DNA of 64,000 nucleotides from Ancylobacter defluvii (GTDB lineage: Bacteria > Pseudomonadota > Alphaproteobacteria > Rhizobiales > Xanthobacteraceae). The notes beneath the pieces were generated by a model that was not told the origin of the DNA, did not search any database, and saw only the letters and a program-made list of their open reading frames with translations. Below, one piece after another: positions 35,354 through 44,267 of the stretch (position 1 is the stretch's first letter; each line of letters opens with the position of its first letter). A program made the translations under genes and the position numbers. The stretch is taken from contig NZ_JAHBGD010000024.1 of assembly GCF_018390605.1 (NCBI RefSeq), positions 248,001-312,000 of the forward strand, read 5' to 3'.

Positions 35354-36253
35354 TCACTCCCCCTTGCCGTGTGGCTCGGTCATGCCCTTGAGCACCGCGA
35401 ACAGCGAGGCGGTGTCCTCCTTGCCGCGCCCCTGCGCGAGCGCGGCGAAATAGAAGGGCAGGCTCGCCGTCATCAGCGGGGTGGGCGCGCGCATCTCGCG
35501 GGCGAAGTCCATGATGAGCTGAAGATCCTTGATGTAGATGTCCATCTTCATCGTCGCCGGCTCGTAGCGCTCCTCGATCATCATCGGCGCGCGCACGTCG
35601 AACATGCGCGAGCCGCCCGCGCCCGGACGGATCGCGTCATAGACGAGATTGAGGTCGAGCCCGGCGCGCTCGGCCAGCAGCAGCGCCTCGGCGGTCGACA
35701 GGTTGTGGATCGTCACCAAAAGGTTGGCGATGTATTTCAGCTTCATGCCGGTGCCGAAGCCGCCGCAATAGCGCACGTCGCGGGCAAAGCCGGCGAACGC
35801 CGCCTCCACCTTGCGGAAAGCCGCCTCGTCGCCGCTGGCATAGATGGAGAGGTCGCGCTTTGCCGCCTGCGCGCCGGTGCCGCTCACCGGGCAGTCGAGC
35901 ACTTGCGCGCCCCGGCCTTCCAGCGCGAGGCGGCAGGCCTCCTTGGCCTCGATCGGCAGCGTGCCCATCTCGCACACCACCGCGCCGTGCCGCACCGCGC
36001 CGGCGATCTCCTTCGTCACCGCCTCCAGCGCCTTCACCGAGGGCAGCGCCAGCAGCAGGATGTCCGCCGCCTCCGCTACCTCGCGGGCGGAGGCGGCACG
36101 CCGGCCGCCCTGCCCGGCGAGCGCCGCCATCGCCGCCTCGGCCACATCGGTGCCGATCACCGCATGGCCGCTGTCCAGCAGGTTTTTCGCATAGGCCGAG
36201 CCCATGATGCCGAGACCGATAATCCCGACGGTCTCCTTGGTCGCAGTCGTCAC
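35354..36253 (-). CDS. NAD(P)-dependent beta-hydroxyacid dehydrogenase (HIBADH family)
   Basis: The 299-residue protein has the Rossmann motif 'GLGIMG' at 13-18. 'DCPVSGTGAQAAKRDLSIYASGD' is the substrate-binding signature region and 'GTGMKLKYIAN' holds the catalytic Lys segment of 3-hydroxyisobutyrate/tartronate-semialdehyde-type reductases. It should interconvert a beta-hydroxyacid and the matching aldehyde or keto acid. In a cluster with a BKACE enzyme, oxidation of a hydroxyacid to a beta-keto acid is an attractive role, but this is inference. It is transcribed with the hydrolase gene 5 bases upstream. Confidence 0.9.
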   Translation of the reverse strand: MTTATKETVGIIGLGIMGSAYAKNLLDSGHAVIGTDVAEAAMAALAGQGGRRAASAREVAEAADILLLALPSVKALEAVTKEIAGAVRHGAVVCEMGTLPIEAKEACRLALEGRGAQVLDCPVSGTGAQAAKRDLSIYASGDEAAFRKVEAAFAGFARDVRYCGGFGTGMKLKYIANLLVTIHNLSTAEALLLAERAGLDLNLVYDAIRPGAGGSRMFDVRAPMMIEERYEPATMKMDIYIKDLQLIMDFAREMRAPTPLMTASLPFYFAALAQGRGKEDTASLFAVLKGMTEPHGKGE

Positions 36254-36258
36254 GCGCG

Positions 36259-37092
36259 CTACTCCGCCGCTTGTCTGGAAATGTCGAGAAACTCCGCCAC
36301 CCGCGCATTGAAGCCGGCGACGTCCTCCATGTTCGCGATATGCGCGACACGGGGCAGGATTTCGAACTGGGCGCCGGGCGTCGCCGCCGCCATGGCCCGC
36401 ATCGCCTCGGCCGGCGCACCGGCGTCCTCGGCGCCGACGATGTACAGCGCTTCCGGCTCGAGGCGCGGCAGATGCCGTAGATAGTCGAGGCCCTTCAGTG
36501 CCTTGGCGCAGCCGATATAGCCGGTCGGCGAGGTCGCCAGCACCATGCGTGCGGCGCGATCCGCCACCTCCGGCCGGCTCTGCCGCGTCTCGGCGGTGAA
36601 CCAGCGTTCAAGGGTGCCCGTCAGCACCGCGCCCATCCCTCCCGCCGCGACGGCGGCGATGCGCTGGTCCCAGCCGGCGACGAAGGGCGGTGGCGCATCC
36701 GCGCGGGCATCGGCGCAGATCAGCCGGTTCACCCGCTCGGGATGCGCGAGGCCGACGCCAAGCGCCGTCATGCCGCCCAGGGAGAGGCCGAGCACATCGG
36801 CCTGCCGGATCTCGAAATGGTCCATCACCCCGATGAAATCGGCGACCAGCACATCGAAGCTGTAGGGACCCGCTGGCGCGCTGCTGCGTCCATGCCCGCG
36901 GGTATCATAGCGCAGCACCCGGTAGCTTTGGGTGAGAAAGGGGATCTGGTCGTCCCACATGGTCAGGTCGGCGGCCAGCGAGTTCGATAGCACGATCCAC
37001 GGCAGGTGCTCGGCGCCATCCACGCGCAGCGCGAGTTCCGCGTCGCCCGAGGCGACGATGTCCGTGATGCCCGTCGTCATGATGCCCGTCAT
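36259..37092 (-). CDS. Alpha/beta hydrolase, 3-oxoadipate enol-lactonase-like
   Basis: The 277-residue protein has the PcaD-like pattern 'LSNSLAADLTMWDDQIPFL', 'YDTRGHGRS', nucleophile elbow 'GLSLGGM' (S104) and a C-terminal catalytic His in 'VAHIANMED'. Such enzymes open lactones or hydrolyse esters. The start at 37092 is preferred because GAGAGGAGG lies upstream at good spacing; a second ATG at 37080 is possible. It is the first gene of the leftward operon and is divergent from the cyclase operon, so it may share the operator found at 37315-37330. Confidence 0.88.
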   Translation of the reverse strand: MTGIMTTGITDIVASGDAELALRVDGAEHLPWIVLSNSLAADLTMWDDQIPFLTQSYRVLRYDTRGHGRSSAPAGPYSFDVLVADFIGVMDHFEIRQADVLGLSLGGMTALGVGLAHPERVNRLICADARADAPPPFVAGWDQRIAAVAAGGMGAVLTGTLERWFTAETRQSRPEVADRAARMVLATSPTGYIGCAKALKGLDYLRHLPRLEPEALYIVGAEDAGAPAEAMRAMAAATPGAQFEILPRVAHIANMEDVAGFNARVAEFLDISRQAAE

Positions 37093-37465
37093 GGGGCGCC
37101 TCCTCTCCCGTTTGTGTTTCCGGGGCGTTTGCTGCCTCCGGCCCGTCGCGACGCTAGCGGCGCCCCGCACGGGCGGCGAAACCATAAGTTCTGATCCCGC
37201 CGATCATGAATGCCGATTGCCGTCCGGCGGGCCGCGCCGGACCGGATGGTGGCCTCGCCTCTCCTCTCATTGACGTCGCCGGGCGATTGACAAAGGCGGC
37301 GGTTCGATTTGATATTTATCAAACGATAAACAAATCCGACGCGGTTGGAAAGCCCATCCTGCCGTCATCGATGCCGCAGTCGGAGGCCGTGCTGCACAGC
37401 CATTCCCTCCCGGTCCATGCCGCATGGCAGGCCGGGCCAAAAATCCAGAAAAGTGAGGAAACCCA
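37093..37465. other. Divergent promoter region between hydrolase and cyclase operons
   Basis: A 373-base spacer without a convincing gene. It is GC-rich on the left and AT-rich at 37305-37340, where a promoter and operator candidate lie (listed separately). The final 25 bases contain GTGAGGA, the ribosome site of the cyclase gene. Confidence 0.6.
37287..37330 (+). promoter_or_regulatory. Promoter and GATAAA-type operator of the cyclase operon
   Basis: A consensus -35 box TTGACA (37287-37292) is followed about 18 bases later by a -10-like GATATT. The perfect inverted repeat TTTATC-AAAC-GATAAA (37315-37330) overlaps the -10 end. Similar palindromes occur at four other promoters in the cluster. 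A repressor bound here would block the promoter. Confidence 0.65.
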
Positions 37466-38419
37466 ATGGATATCGACGTCGGACTCGCTGCGATCGAAGA
37501 AGCCTCGCGCAAGCTCTCCAACTGGGGCCGCTGGGGCAAGGACGATCACAGCGGTACCCTCAACCTGGTCACGCCGCAGGACATCGTCGATGCCGCCAAG
37601 CTGATCAAGACCGGCCGCACCTTCGCGCTCGGCATCCCGCTCGACCGCGAGGGCCCGCAGAACGGCCTGTTCGGCGGCCGTTTCAACCCGATCCACCAGA
37701 TGCTCGCCACCGGCACCGACGCCATCACCGGCCAGCAGGACTGGAACAAGATCCGCTACGCCGACGACACGCTGAACCTGTGCGTGCAGGGCGCCACCCA
37801 TTGGGACGCGCTCGGCCACATCTTCTACGAGGACAAGGCCTATAACGGCCACGACCCGCGCCACATCAACGCCCGCGGCCTCAACGTGCTCGGCATCGAG
37901 CACTCCAAGTCGAAGATGAGCGGGCGTGGCGTATTGCTCGACATCGCCCGCTTCCGCGGCGTCGACTGGCTGAAGGACGGCGAATCCATCTCCAATGACG
38001 AGCTCGACGCCTGCGCCAAAGCCCAGGGCGTGGAGATCCGCCGCGCCGATTTCGTCATCCTGCGCACCGGCCAGATGGAGCGCTGCCTCGCGGAGGGCGA
38101 ATGGGGCGGCTATGCCGGCGGCGACGCGCCGGGCGTCAAGTTCGAGAACTGCTACTGGTGCCACGAGAAGGAGGTCGCGGCGATCTGCTCCGACACCTGG
38201 GGCGTCGAGGTGCGGCCGAACGAGACCACCGAGGCCAACCAGCCCTGGCATTGGGTGGTGATCCCGGCCATGGGCCTGTGCATGGGCGAGATCTTCTATG
38301 TGAAGGAGCTCGCCGAGGACTGCGCGAAGGACGGCGTCTACGAGTTCTTCTTCTGCGGCCCGCCGCTGATCATCACCGGCGGCACCGGCTCGCCGATCAA
38401 CCCGCAGGCGATCAAGTAG
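37466..38419 (+). CDS. Cyclase-family metal hydrolase (PF04199, kynurenine formamidase-like)
   Basis: The 317-residue protein belongs to the putative cyclase family, which includes kynurenine formamidase and isatin hydrolase and cleaves amide, lactam or related bonds with a divalent metal. The metal motif is seen as 'ATHWDALGH' (H112, D114, H118). The protein is about 100 residues longer than KynB and belongs to the longer subgroup with 'WGRWGKDDHSGTLNLVTP' at the N-terminus. GAGGA precedes the ATG. It heads a rightward operon with BKACE, Gfo/Idh and SDR genes behind a regulated promoter, so it likely performs an early hydrolytic step of that pathway. Confidence 0.88.
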   Translation: MDIDVGLAAIEEASRKLSNWGRWGKDDHSGTLNLVTPQDIVDAAKLIKTGRTFALGIPLDREGPQNGLFGGRFNPIHQMLATGTDAITGQQDWNKIRYADDTLNLCVQGATHWDALGHIFYEDKAYNGHDPRHINARGLNVLGIEHSKSKMSGRGVLLDIARFRGVDWLKDGESISNDELDACAKAQGVEIRRADFVILRTGQMERCLAEGEWGGYAGGDAPGVKFENCYWCHEKEVAAICSDTWGVEVRPNETTEANQPWHWVVIPAMGLCMGEIFYVKELAEDCAKDGVYEFFFCGPPLIITGGTGSPINPQAIK

Positions 38420-38512
38420 CGCGCCGCATCGGCCGACCTAGCCGGACGGCGGCACGGAAGCCTTCGACTTCCCCGCCGCCGTTCCCTCGCCGCTCACTTC
38501 AAGGAGCCGATC

Positions 38513-39445
38513 ATGGCTGCCGCCCGCAAGGTCATCATCACCTGCGCCTGTACCGGCGCGATCCACACCCCGTCCATGTCGCCGCATCTGCCGGTGACGC
38601 CGGACGAGATCATCGCCGATGCCCTCGGCGCCGCCGAGGCCGGGGCGGCGATCCTGCATCTGCACGCCCGCAACCCGGAAACCGGCAAGCCGGACCAGAC
38701 GCCGGAGGCGTTCGGCCGCTTCCTGCCGCAGCTCAAGCAGCGTACCTCCGCCGCCATCAACATCACCACCGGCGGCAGCCCTTATATGAAGGTCGAGGAG
38801 CGGGTACTGCCGGCCGCCCGCTTCAAGCCGGAAGTCGCCTCGCTCAATATGGGCTCGATCAATTTCGGCCTCTACCACCTGCTCGACCGCTACAAGGACT
38901 TCAAGTTCGAGTGGGAGCGCCAGCATCTGGAGGCCACGCGTGACTTGGTGTTCCGCAACTCCTTCAAGGACATCGAATACATTCTTGAGACCTGCTACGG
39001 CAACGGCACCCGCTTCGAGTTCGAGTGCTACGACATCGCGCATCTCTACAATCTGAAGCACTTCCTCGATCGCGGCCTCGTCAAGCCGCCGCTGTTCGTG
39101 CAGTCGGTGTTCGGCATTCTCGGCGGCATCGGCACCCATCCCGAGGACATCATGCACATGAAGCGCACCGCCGACCGGCTGTTCGGCGACCAGTACCGCT
39201 GGTCGGTGCTCGGCGCCGGCGCCTCGCAGTTGCGCATCGCCGCCATGGCCGCCTCGATGGGCTCGAATGTGCGGGTGGGGCTGGAGGATTCGCTGTGGAT
39301 CGGGCCGGGCGAGCTGGCGCCGTCGAGCGGCGCGCAGGTGCGCAAGGCCCGGCAGATCCTCGAAGGCATGGGCCTTGAGATCGCCACGCCCGACGAAGCG
39401 CGCGAGATGCTGGATCTGAAGGGCGCCGACCAGGTGAGCTTCTGA
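38513..39445 (+). CDS. BKACE family beta-keto acid cleavage enzyme (PF05853)
   Basis: The 310-residue TIM-barrel protein belongs to the family founded by 3-keto-5-aminohexanoate cleavage enzyme, which converts a beta-keto acid and acetyl-CoA into acetoacetate and a new acyl-CoA using zinc. The metal His pair is visible in 'ILHLHARNP' (H49, H51), and the conserved Glu lies in 'VRVGLEDSLW'. 'LNMGSINFG' and 'FGILGGIGTHPED' are family segments. AAGGAG stands before the ATG. Its presence implies that the pathway passes through a beta-keto acid. Which one cannot be read from the sequence, because specificity varies widely across the family. Confidence 0.92.
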   Translation: MAAARKVIITCACTGAIHTPSMSPHLPVTPDEIIADALGAAEAGAAILHLHARNPETGKPDQTPEAFGRFLPQLKQRTSAAINITTGGSPYMKVEERVLPAARFKPEVASLNMGSINFGLYHLLDRYKDFKFEWERQHLEATRDLVFRNSFKDIEYILETCYGNGTRFEFECYDIAHLYNLKHFLDRGLVKPPLFVQSVFGILGGIGTHPEDIMHMKRTADRLFGDQYRWSVLGAGASQLRIAAMAASMGSNVRVGLEDSLWIGPGELAPSSGAQVRKARQILEGMGLEIATPDEAREMLDLKGADQVSF

Positions 39446-39494
39446 TCGGGCGGATGGCGGACGAGGTGAATTCTGACCGGAGGACTGTCTGAAC

Positions 39495-40496
39495 ATGCTG
39501 AACGCCGCCATCATCGGGCTCGGCCGCTGGGGCCAGACCCTCGTCGGGTCGGTGCAGGGCACCAGCGGCCTGCTCCGCTTCACCAGCGGGGCCACCGGCA
39601 ATCGCGCCAAGGCGGAGGCGTTCGCCGCCACCGCCGGCATCGCCCTGAAGGACAGCTATCGGGAGGTGCTGGCCGATCCCGCTATCGAGGCGGTGGTGCT
39701 GGCGACGCCGCATCTTCAGCATGCGGCGCAGATCGCCGAGGCCGCCGCCGCCGGCAAGCACGTGTTCGTGGAGAAGCCCTTCACCATGAGCAAGGCCAGC
39801 GCCGAGGCGGCGGTCGCCGCGGCCGAGGCCGCCGGCGTCACCCTCGCCCTCGGCCATAACCGGCGCTTCCACCCGCACATGCAGCGGCTGCGCGCCCTGG
39901 TGCGGGCGGGCGAACTCGGCACCATCCTGCATTGCCACGGCGAGATGAGCTCGCCCACCGGGCTGTTCCTGCCCAAGGGGGTGTGGCGCACCGATCCCGA
40001 GCAGTCGCCGGCCGGCGGCATGACCGGGCTCGGCATCCATCTCGTCGATTCGATGATCGACCTGTTCGGCGAGATCGAGGCGGTCGCCTGCCAGAGCGTC
40101 AACCGCGCCGCGCCATCGGGCGCGCAGGACACCACCTCGGTGATGCTGCGCTTCCGCAGCGGGCAGACCGGCACCCTGCTCGCCTTCACCGCGACGGCGC
40201 CGGTGTTCCGCTTCTCGGCCTATGGCGCCAGGGCGGTGGCGAGCATCGCCACGCCGACGCTCGATGCCTTCAGCCTGGAGCCGGCCCCGCCGGCGCCGGG
40301 CCAGCCGGCCCCGGCCGCCAGCCATGAAACGCTTGCCGGCTTCGACACGCTGCGCGCCGAGCTGGAGGCCTTCGCCCGCGCCGTGCGCGGGCAGGCCCGC
40401 TACCCGATCACGCCGGCCGAGATGATCCACGGCGTCGCGGTGCTGGAGGCGATCGTCGCCGCCGTCGGCCGGGACCGCTTCGTCACCGTCACCTGA
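39495..40496 (+). CDS. Gfo/Idh/MocA-family oxidoreductase
   Basis: The 333-residue protein has an N-terminal Rossmann domain ('AAIIGLGRWGQ') and the family's catalytic 'EKPF' motif in 'GKHVFVEKPFTMSK'. 'GHNRRFHP' follows, and the substrate-side motif 'GGMTGLGIHLVDSMIDLFG' carries the conserved Asp/His region. Members oxidise or reduce cyclic polyols, sugars or related hydroxy compounds with NAD(P). It lies 49 bases after the BKACE gene and 11 before the SDR gene, all in one operon. Its cyclic-alcohol preference would fit a ring-containing substrate, but that is speculation. Confidence 0.9.
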   Translation: MLNAAIIGLGRWGQTLVGSVQGTSGLLRFTSGATGNRAKAEAFAATAGIALKDSYREVLADPAIEAVVLATPHLQHAAQIAEAAAAGKHVFVEKPFTMSKASAEAAVAAAEAAGVTLALGHNRRFHPHMQRLRALVRAGELGTILHCHGEMSSPTGLFLPKGVWRTDPEQSPAGGMTGLGIHLVDSMIDLFGEIEAVACQSVNRAAPSGAQDTTSVMLRFRSGQTGTLLAFTATAPVFRFSAYGARAVASIATPTLDAFSLEPAPPAPGQPAPAASHETLAGFDTLRAELEAFARAVRGQARYPITPAEMIHGVAVLEAIVAAVGRDRFVTVT

Positions 40497-40507
40497 GGGA
40501 GATCGCC

Positions 40508-41266
40508 ATGAGCGCTGCCACGCCCCGCACCCTGATCGTCACCGGCGGCTCCAAGGGCATCGGCGCCGCCATCGCCCGCGCCGCCGGCATCGCCGGCTTC
40601 CGGGTCGCGCTCAGCTACAAGGGCGACGCGGCGGGAGCCGAACAGGTCGCCCGCGCCATCGAGGCCGCCGGCGCCGAGGCGTTGATCGTCAAGGCCGATG
40701 TGGCACAGGAAGCCGACGTCCTCGCCCTGTTCGAGGCGATCGACGCCCGCTTCGGCCCGCCCGACGTGCTGGTCAACAATGCCGGCGGCGTCGGCCCGCT
40801 CGGCCGGGTGGAGGCGATCGGCGCGAGCGCCCTCGCCGAGGTGATGGCGATCAACGTCGTCGGCAGCTTCCTGTGCTGCCGCGAGGCGGTGAAGCGCATG
40901 TCCACCCGCCATGGCGGACACGGCGGCGTCATCGTCAACATGTCCTCGCGCGCCGCCGAGCTCGGCGGAGCCGGCGAATGGGTGCACTACGCCGCCAGCA
41001 AGGGCGCGGTGAACAGCCTCACCATCGGCCTCGCCCGCGAGGTGGCGGCGGAAGGCATCCGCGTCAACGCCGTCGCGCCCGGCCTCATCGCCACCAATCT
41101 GCATGCCGCCGCCGGCGCCCCCGACCGGCTGGAGCGCCTGGGCCCGTCGATCCCGATGCAGCGCCCCGGCACGGCGCAAGAAGTTGCCGATATCGTGATG
41201 TGGCTCGCCTCCCCCGCCAGCGCCTATGTGACCGGCGCGATCGTGCCGGTGGCCGGCGGCCGCTGA
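40508..41266 (+). CDS. Short-chain dehydrogenase (SDR, FabG-like)
   Basis: The 252-residue SDR has the cofactor loop 'TGGSKGIGAAI' (about 11-21), 'NNAGGVGPLGRV', catalytic Ser in 'MSSRAAELGG' and the active-site 'YAASK'. 'GAIVPVAGGR' forms the C-terminus. It is the last gene of the cyclase-BKACE-Gfo/Idh operon; GGGAGATCGCC precedes its ATG. Together with the other dehydrogenases it suggests stepwise oxidation of hydroxyl groups to reach the beta-keto acid handled by the BKACE enzyme. Confidence 0.9.
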   Translation: MSAATPRTLIVTGGSKGIGAAIARAAGIAGFRVALSYKGDAAGAEQVARAIEAAGAEALIVKADVAQEADVLALFEAIDARFGPPDVLVNNAGGVGPLGRVEAIGASALAEVMAINVVGSFLCCREAVKRMSTRHGGHGGVIVNMSSRAAELGGAGEWVHYAASKGAVNSLTIGLAREVAAEGIRVNAVAPGLIATNLHAAAGAPDRLERLGPSIPMQRPGTAQEVADIVMWLASPASAYVTGAIVPVAGGR

Positions 41267-41599
41267 CGGCTTTTTCCTTGCAGCTTTCCTTGCAGCGCCT
41301 CGATGACGCCATGGCCGCCGGCCGGGCGGCGGACGCTGCGGCGCGGCATGGATTCAGCTTGCGAACGAAGCGCAAATCATCTTGCATCGTTGACATGATC
41401 GAAAATCCGCGTGATTATCTACCGATAAATAAGCCGGCACTGCCGCATTGAAAACCAGCGGCAGGCAACGCCAAGTTGACGACAACAAGCCGACCGGGAC
41501 GCCCATTGCCCGCGCGGGGTTCGTGGAACTGCCCGGACGACACTGCCCAGAACAACAAGCCACCCGGCAACGATCCGGGGGCATCGGGAGAAGACGACC
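41267..41599. other. Intergenic region before the first catabolic ABC transporter operon
   Basis: A 333-base spacer. It contains a short direct repeat of TTTCCTTGCAG at about 41273-41294, the promoter/operator listed separately at 41390-41429, and a leader of about 170 bases before the binding-protein gene. I see no gene in it. Confidence 0.6.
41390..41429 (+). promoter_or_regulatory. Promoter and GATAAA-type operator of the ABC transporter operon
   Basis: TTGACA (41390-41395) is a perfect -35 box, followed 17 bases later by GATTAT. The palindrome-like ATTATC-TACC-GATAAA (41414-41429) overlaps that -10 box, exactly as at the cyclase promoter. The repeated architecture supports co-regulation. 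Confidence 0.62.
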
Positions 41600-42628
41600 A
41601 TGGCAACACGACGCGGCGCTCTGGCGCTCGCGGCCGCTTTGGCGGCCCTCATCATCACCCCCGGCGGCATTTCGGCGGCACACGCCGATCCGGTGAAGAT
41701 CCGCATCGGCTGGTCGACCATGCCGGGGCATCTCATCCCGGTGCTCTACAGCAAGCCGGAGATCCTCAAATATTACGGCAAGAGCTACACGGTGGAGCCG
41801 ATCCGCTTCCGTGGTTCCTCGCCGCAGATCACCGCCATGGCGGCGGGCGAGATCGACATGGCCGCCTTCGGCCCGCTGGTGCTGGCGCTCGCCGTCACCA
41901 ATGCCCGCCTCGACGCGAAGGTAGTGGCCGACATCATCCAGGACGGAGTCGGGGACTACCACAGCGAGACCTTCATGGTCCGCGCCGATTCCGGCATCGG
42001 GAAGGTGACGGACATGAAGGGCAAGCGGGTGGGCACCAATGCCATCGGCTCGGCCTCGGATACCGCGATGCGGGCGATGTTCCGCAAGAACAACATGCAG
42101 GACAAGCGCGACTACACCATGGTGGAGGTCGCGTTCCCGAACATCCCGGCCATGATCGACGAAAAGAAGATCGATCTCGGCACCGTGCTGCAGCCAATGT
42201 CGGACCAGTTGCTCGCCACCGGCAAATACAAGGTGCTGTTCACCTCCAAGGATGCGATGGGGCCCTCGCAGCTTGTCTTCCTGACGGCCAACGGCAAATT
42301 CCTGAACGACAACCGTCAGGCGCTGATGGACTTCTTCGAGGACCATGTACGCGCCGTGCGCTGGTTCACCGATCCGAAGAACCATGACGAGGCGGTGAAG
42401 ATCATCGCCAACTTCATGCAGCAGCCGCCGGAGACGCTCGGCTACCTGTTCACCAAGGAGGACTATTTCCGCGATCCCTTCATGGTGCCGAACGTCAAGG
42501 CGATTCAGGAGAGCATCGACATCGCCGTCGATCTCGGTCTCGCCCCGCGCGGCATCAAGGTCGACCCGGACTATGTCGACCTCAGCTTCGTCAAGGAAGC
42601 CCAGAAGCGGATCGAGGCCAGCCAATGA
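41600..42628 (+). CDS. ABC transporter substrate-binding protein (NMT1/TauA-like)
   Basis: The 342-residue protein has a Sec signal peptide (about 1-29, ending 'ISAAHA'). The mature domain reads 'VKIRIGWSTMPGHLIPVLYSKPEIL', with 'AAGEIDMAAFGPLVLALA' and 'MKGKRVGTNAIGSASDTAMRAMF', a type 2 periplasmic fold of the NitT/TauT family. It is the first gene of a five-gene rightward unit with an ATPase, two permeases and an unknown protein, each overlapping the next by 1 to 4 bases. The operator upstream ties it to the cyclase operon, so it probably imports the substrate of that pathway. Confidence 0.9.
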   Translation: MATRRGALALAAALAALIITPGGISAAHADPVKIRIGWSTMPGHLIPVLYSKPEILKYYGKSYTVEPIRFRGSSPQITAMAAGEIDMAAFGPLVLALAVTNARLDAKVVADIIQDGVGDYHSETFMVRADSGIGKVTDMKGKRVGTNAIGSASDTAMRAMFRKNNMQDKRDYTMVEVAFPNIPAMIDEKKIDLGTVLQPMSDQLLATGKYKVLFTSKDAMGPSQLVFLTANGKFLNDNRQALMDFFEDHVRAVRWFTDPKNHDEAVKIIANFMQQPPETLGYLFTKEDYFRDPFMVPNVKAIQESIDIAVDLGLAPRGIKVDPDYVDLSFVKEAQKRIEASQ

Positions 42629-43458
42629 GCATGATCCACACCGCGGCCGCGACGCGCGGCCGGGCCCACACCGCGAGCGCCATCTCGGTCAGCGACGTCT
42701 CCCATACCTATGGCGCCCGCACCGCCGGCGGCATGCTGGCGCTCGACGGCATCAATCTCGAGATCGGCGATGGCGAGTTCCATTGCCTGCTCGGCCCCTC
42801 CGGCTGCGGCAAGAGCACGCTGCTGTATCTGATCGGCGGCTTCATCCCGGTACAGGCGGGGGTGATCTCCACATCGGCCGGACCGGTCACCGCACCGGGC
42901 CCGGATCGCAGCATCGTTTTCCAGAACTTCGCGCTGTTCCCGTGGAAGACGGTGAAGGACAACGTCCTCTACGGGCTCAAGAAAGCCGGCTTCGCCGCGG
43001 CGGAACGCGAGCAGCGCGCCCAGCGCTACATCGACATGGTACACCTCACCGGCTTCGAAAACGCCTACCCCTCCCAACTTTCCGGCGGCATGCAGCAGCG
43101 CGCCGCCATCGCCCGCACGCTAGCGGTCGATCCCGGCATCCTGTTGATGGACGAGCCGTTCGGCGCCCTCGACGCCCAGACCCGGCGCGTCATGCAGGAA
43201 GAGCTGCGCACCATCTGGCGCGACAGCCGCAAGACGGTGGTGTTCGTCACCCATGATGTGCAGGAGGCGGTGTTCCTCGCCGATCGCATCTCGATCATGA
43301 GCGCCCGGCCCGGCCGCATCCAGCACGTCATCGACGTCGACCTGCCGAAGGATCGCGGCGAGGAAATCCTCGAGAACCGCGCCTTCATCGGCCTCAGCGA
43401 GCATATCTGGCGGCTGGTGCGCGAGCAGGCGGTGGCGGCGACGCGAGGGGCACATTGA
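42625..43458 (+). CDS. ABC transporter ATP-binding protein (SsuB/TauB-like)
   Basis: The 277-residue ATPase has Walker A 'GPSGCGKS' at 57-64, signature 'LSGGMQQR', Walker B 'ILLMDEPFGALDA' and switch His 'VFVTHDVQEA'. Its start overlaps the binding-protein stop (ATGA). It serves the two permeases that follow. An N-terminal extension of about 20 residues precedes the usual domain start and is of no known significance. Confidence 0.93.
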   Translation: MSMIHTAAATRGRAHTASAISVSDVSHTYGARTAGGMLALDGINLEIGDGEFHCLLGPSGCGKSTLLYLIGGFIPVQAGVISTSAGPVTAPGPDRSIVFQNFALFPWKTVKDNVLYGLKKAGFAAAEREQRAQRYIDMVHLTGFENAYPSQLSGGMQQRAAIARTLAVDPGILLMDEPFGALDAQTRRVMQEELRTIWRDSRKTVVFVTHDVQEAVFLADRISIMSARPGRIQHVIDVDLPKDRGEEILENRAFIGLSEHIWRLVREQAVAATRGAH

Positions 43459-44267
43459 TGAGCGACGTCCTCGCCGGCAAGCCGGATCTGCGCCGCCGCG
43501 GCCCCTCGCTGTCCTACGCCGTCGTCAACACGGCGCTGCGGTTCTCGCCGCTGCTGCTTCTGGCGCTGGGCTGGGAGTTCCTCGGCCTCAGCGGCCTCGT
43601 CTCGCAGCAGATGCTGCCGGGGCTCGGCGAAATCTTCTCGGCCTTCTCCGCCATGCTGTTCGGCGGTGACCTGCTCTACAACACGGCGCGCTCGATCAGC
43701 CGCGCCGCCACCGGCCTCGGCGCCGCGATAGTGATCGGCGTTGCGGCGGGCCTGCTGATGGCGTCGTTCCGCACGGTGCGGCTGCTCATCAACCCGATCG
43801 TGCAGATCTTCTACCCGATGCCGAAATCGGCGCTGATCCCGGTGGTGATGATCTGGCTCGGGCTGGGCGACAGTTCGAAGATCCTGCTGATCTTCCTCGG
43901 CTGCCTGCTGCCGGTGGTGGTCGGCACCTATAACGGCGCGCGGGGGGTCAACCCGTTTCTGCTGTGGTCGGCCTCCAGCCTCGGCGCCTCGCGCTTCGAG
44001 GTGCTGCGCGAGGTGGTGCTGCGCGCGGCGATGCCGGACATCCTCAATGGCTGCCGCACCGCGCTGGCCTTTTCCTTCATCCTGATGGTGAGCTCGGAAT
44101 TCGTCATCGCCACCGATGGCGTCGGCTTCATGATCTCTTCGCTCGGTGACGGTGGCCAGTATCCCGCCATGTTCGCCGCCATCTTCTTCGTCGCCGGCAT
44201 CGGCTTCGCCGCCGACCGCCTCTACGCGATGCTGTCCCGGCGCCTGCTCCGCTGGAGGGAGGCATGA
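43458..44267 (+). CDS. ABC transporter permease 1 (SsuC/TauC-like)
   Basis: The 269-residue inner-membrane protein has about six membrane segments. The ATPase-contact loop lies in 'SASSLGASRFEVLREVVLRAAMPDIL'. ATG 43458 overlaps the ATPase stop codon by one base; a TTG one codon earlier is also possible. It forms, with the following permease, a two-permease importer, which would function as a heterodimer in place of the usual homodimer. Confidence 0.92.
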   Translation: MSDVLAGKPDLRRRGPSLSYAVVNTALRFSPLLLLALGWEFLGLSGLVSQQMLPGLGEIFSAFSAMLFGGDLLYNTARSISRAATGLGAAIVIGVAAGLLMASFRTVRLLINPIVQIFYPMPKSALIPVVMIWLGLGDSSKILLIFLGCLLPVVVGTYNGARGVNPFLLWSASSLGASRFEVLREVVLRAAMPDILNGCRTALAFSFILMVSSEFVIATDGVGFMISSLGDGGQYPAMFAAIFFVAGIGFAADRLYAMLSRRLLRWREA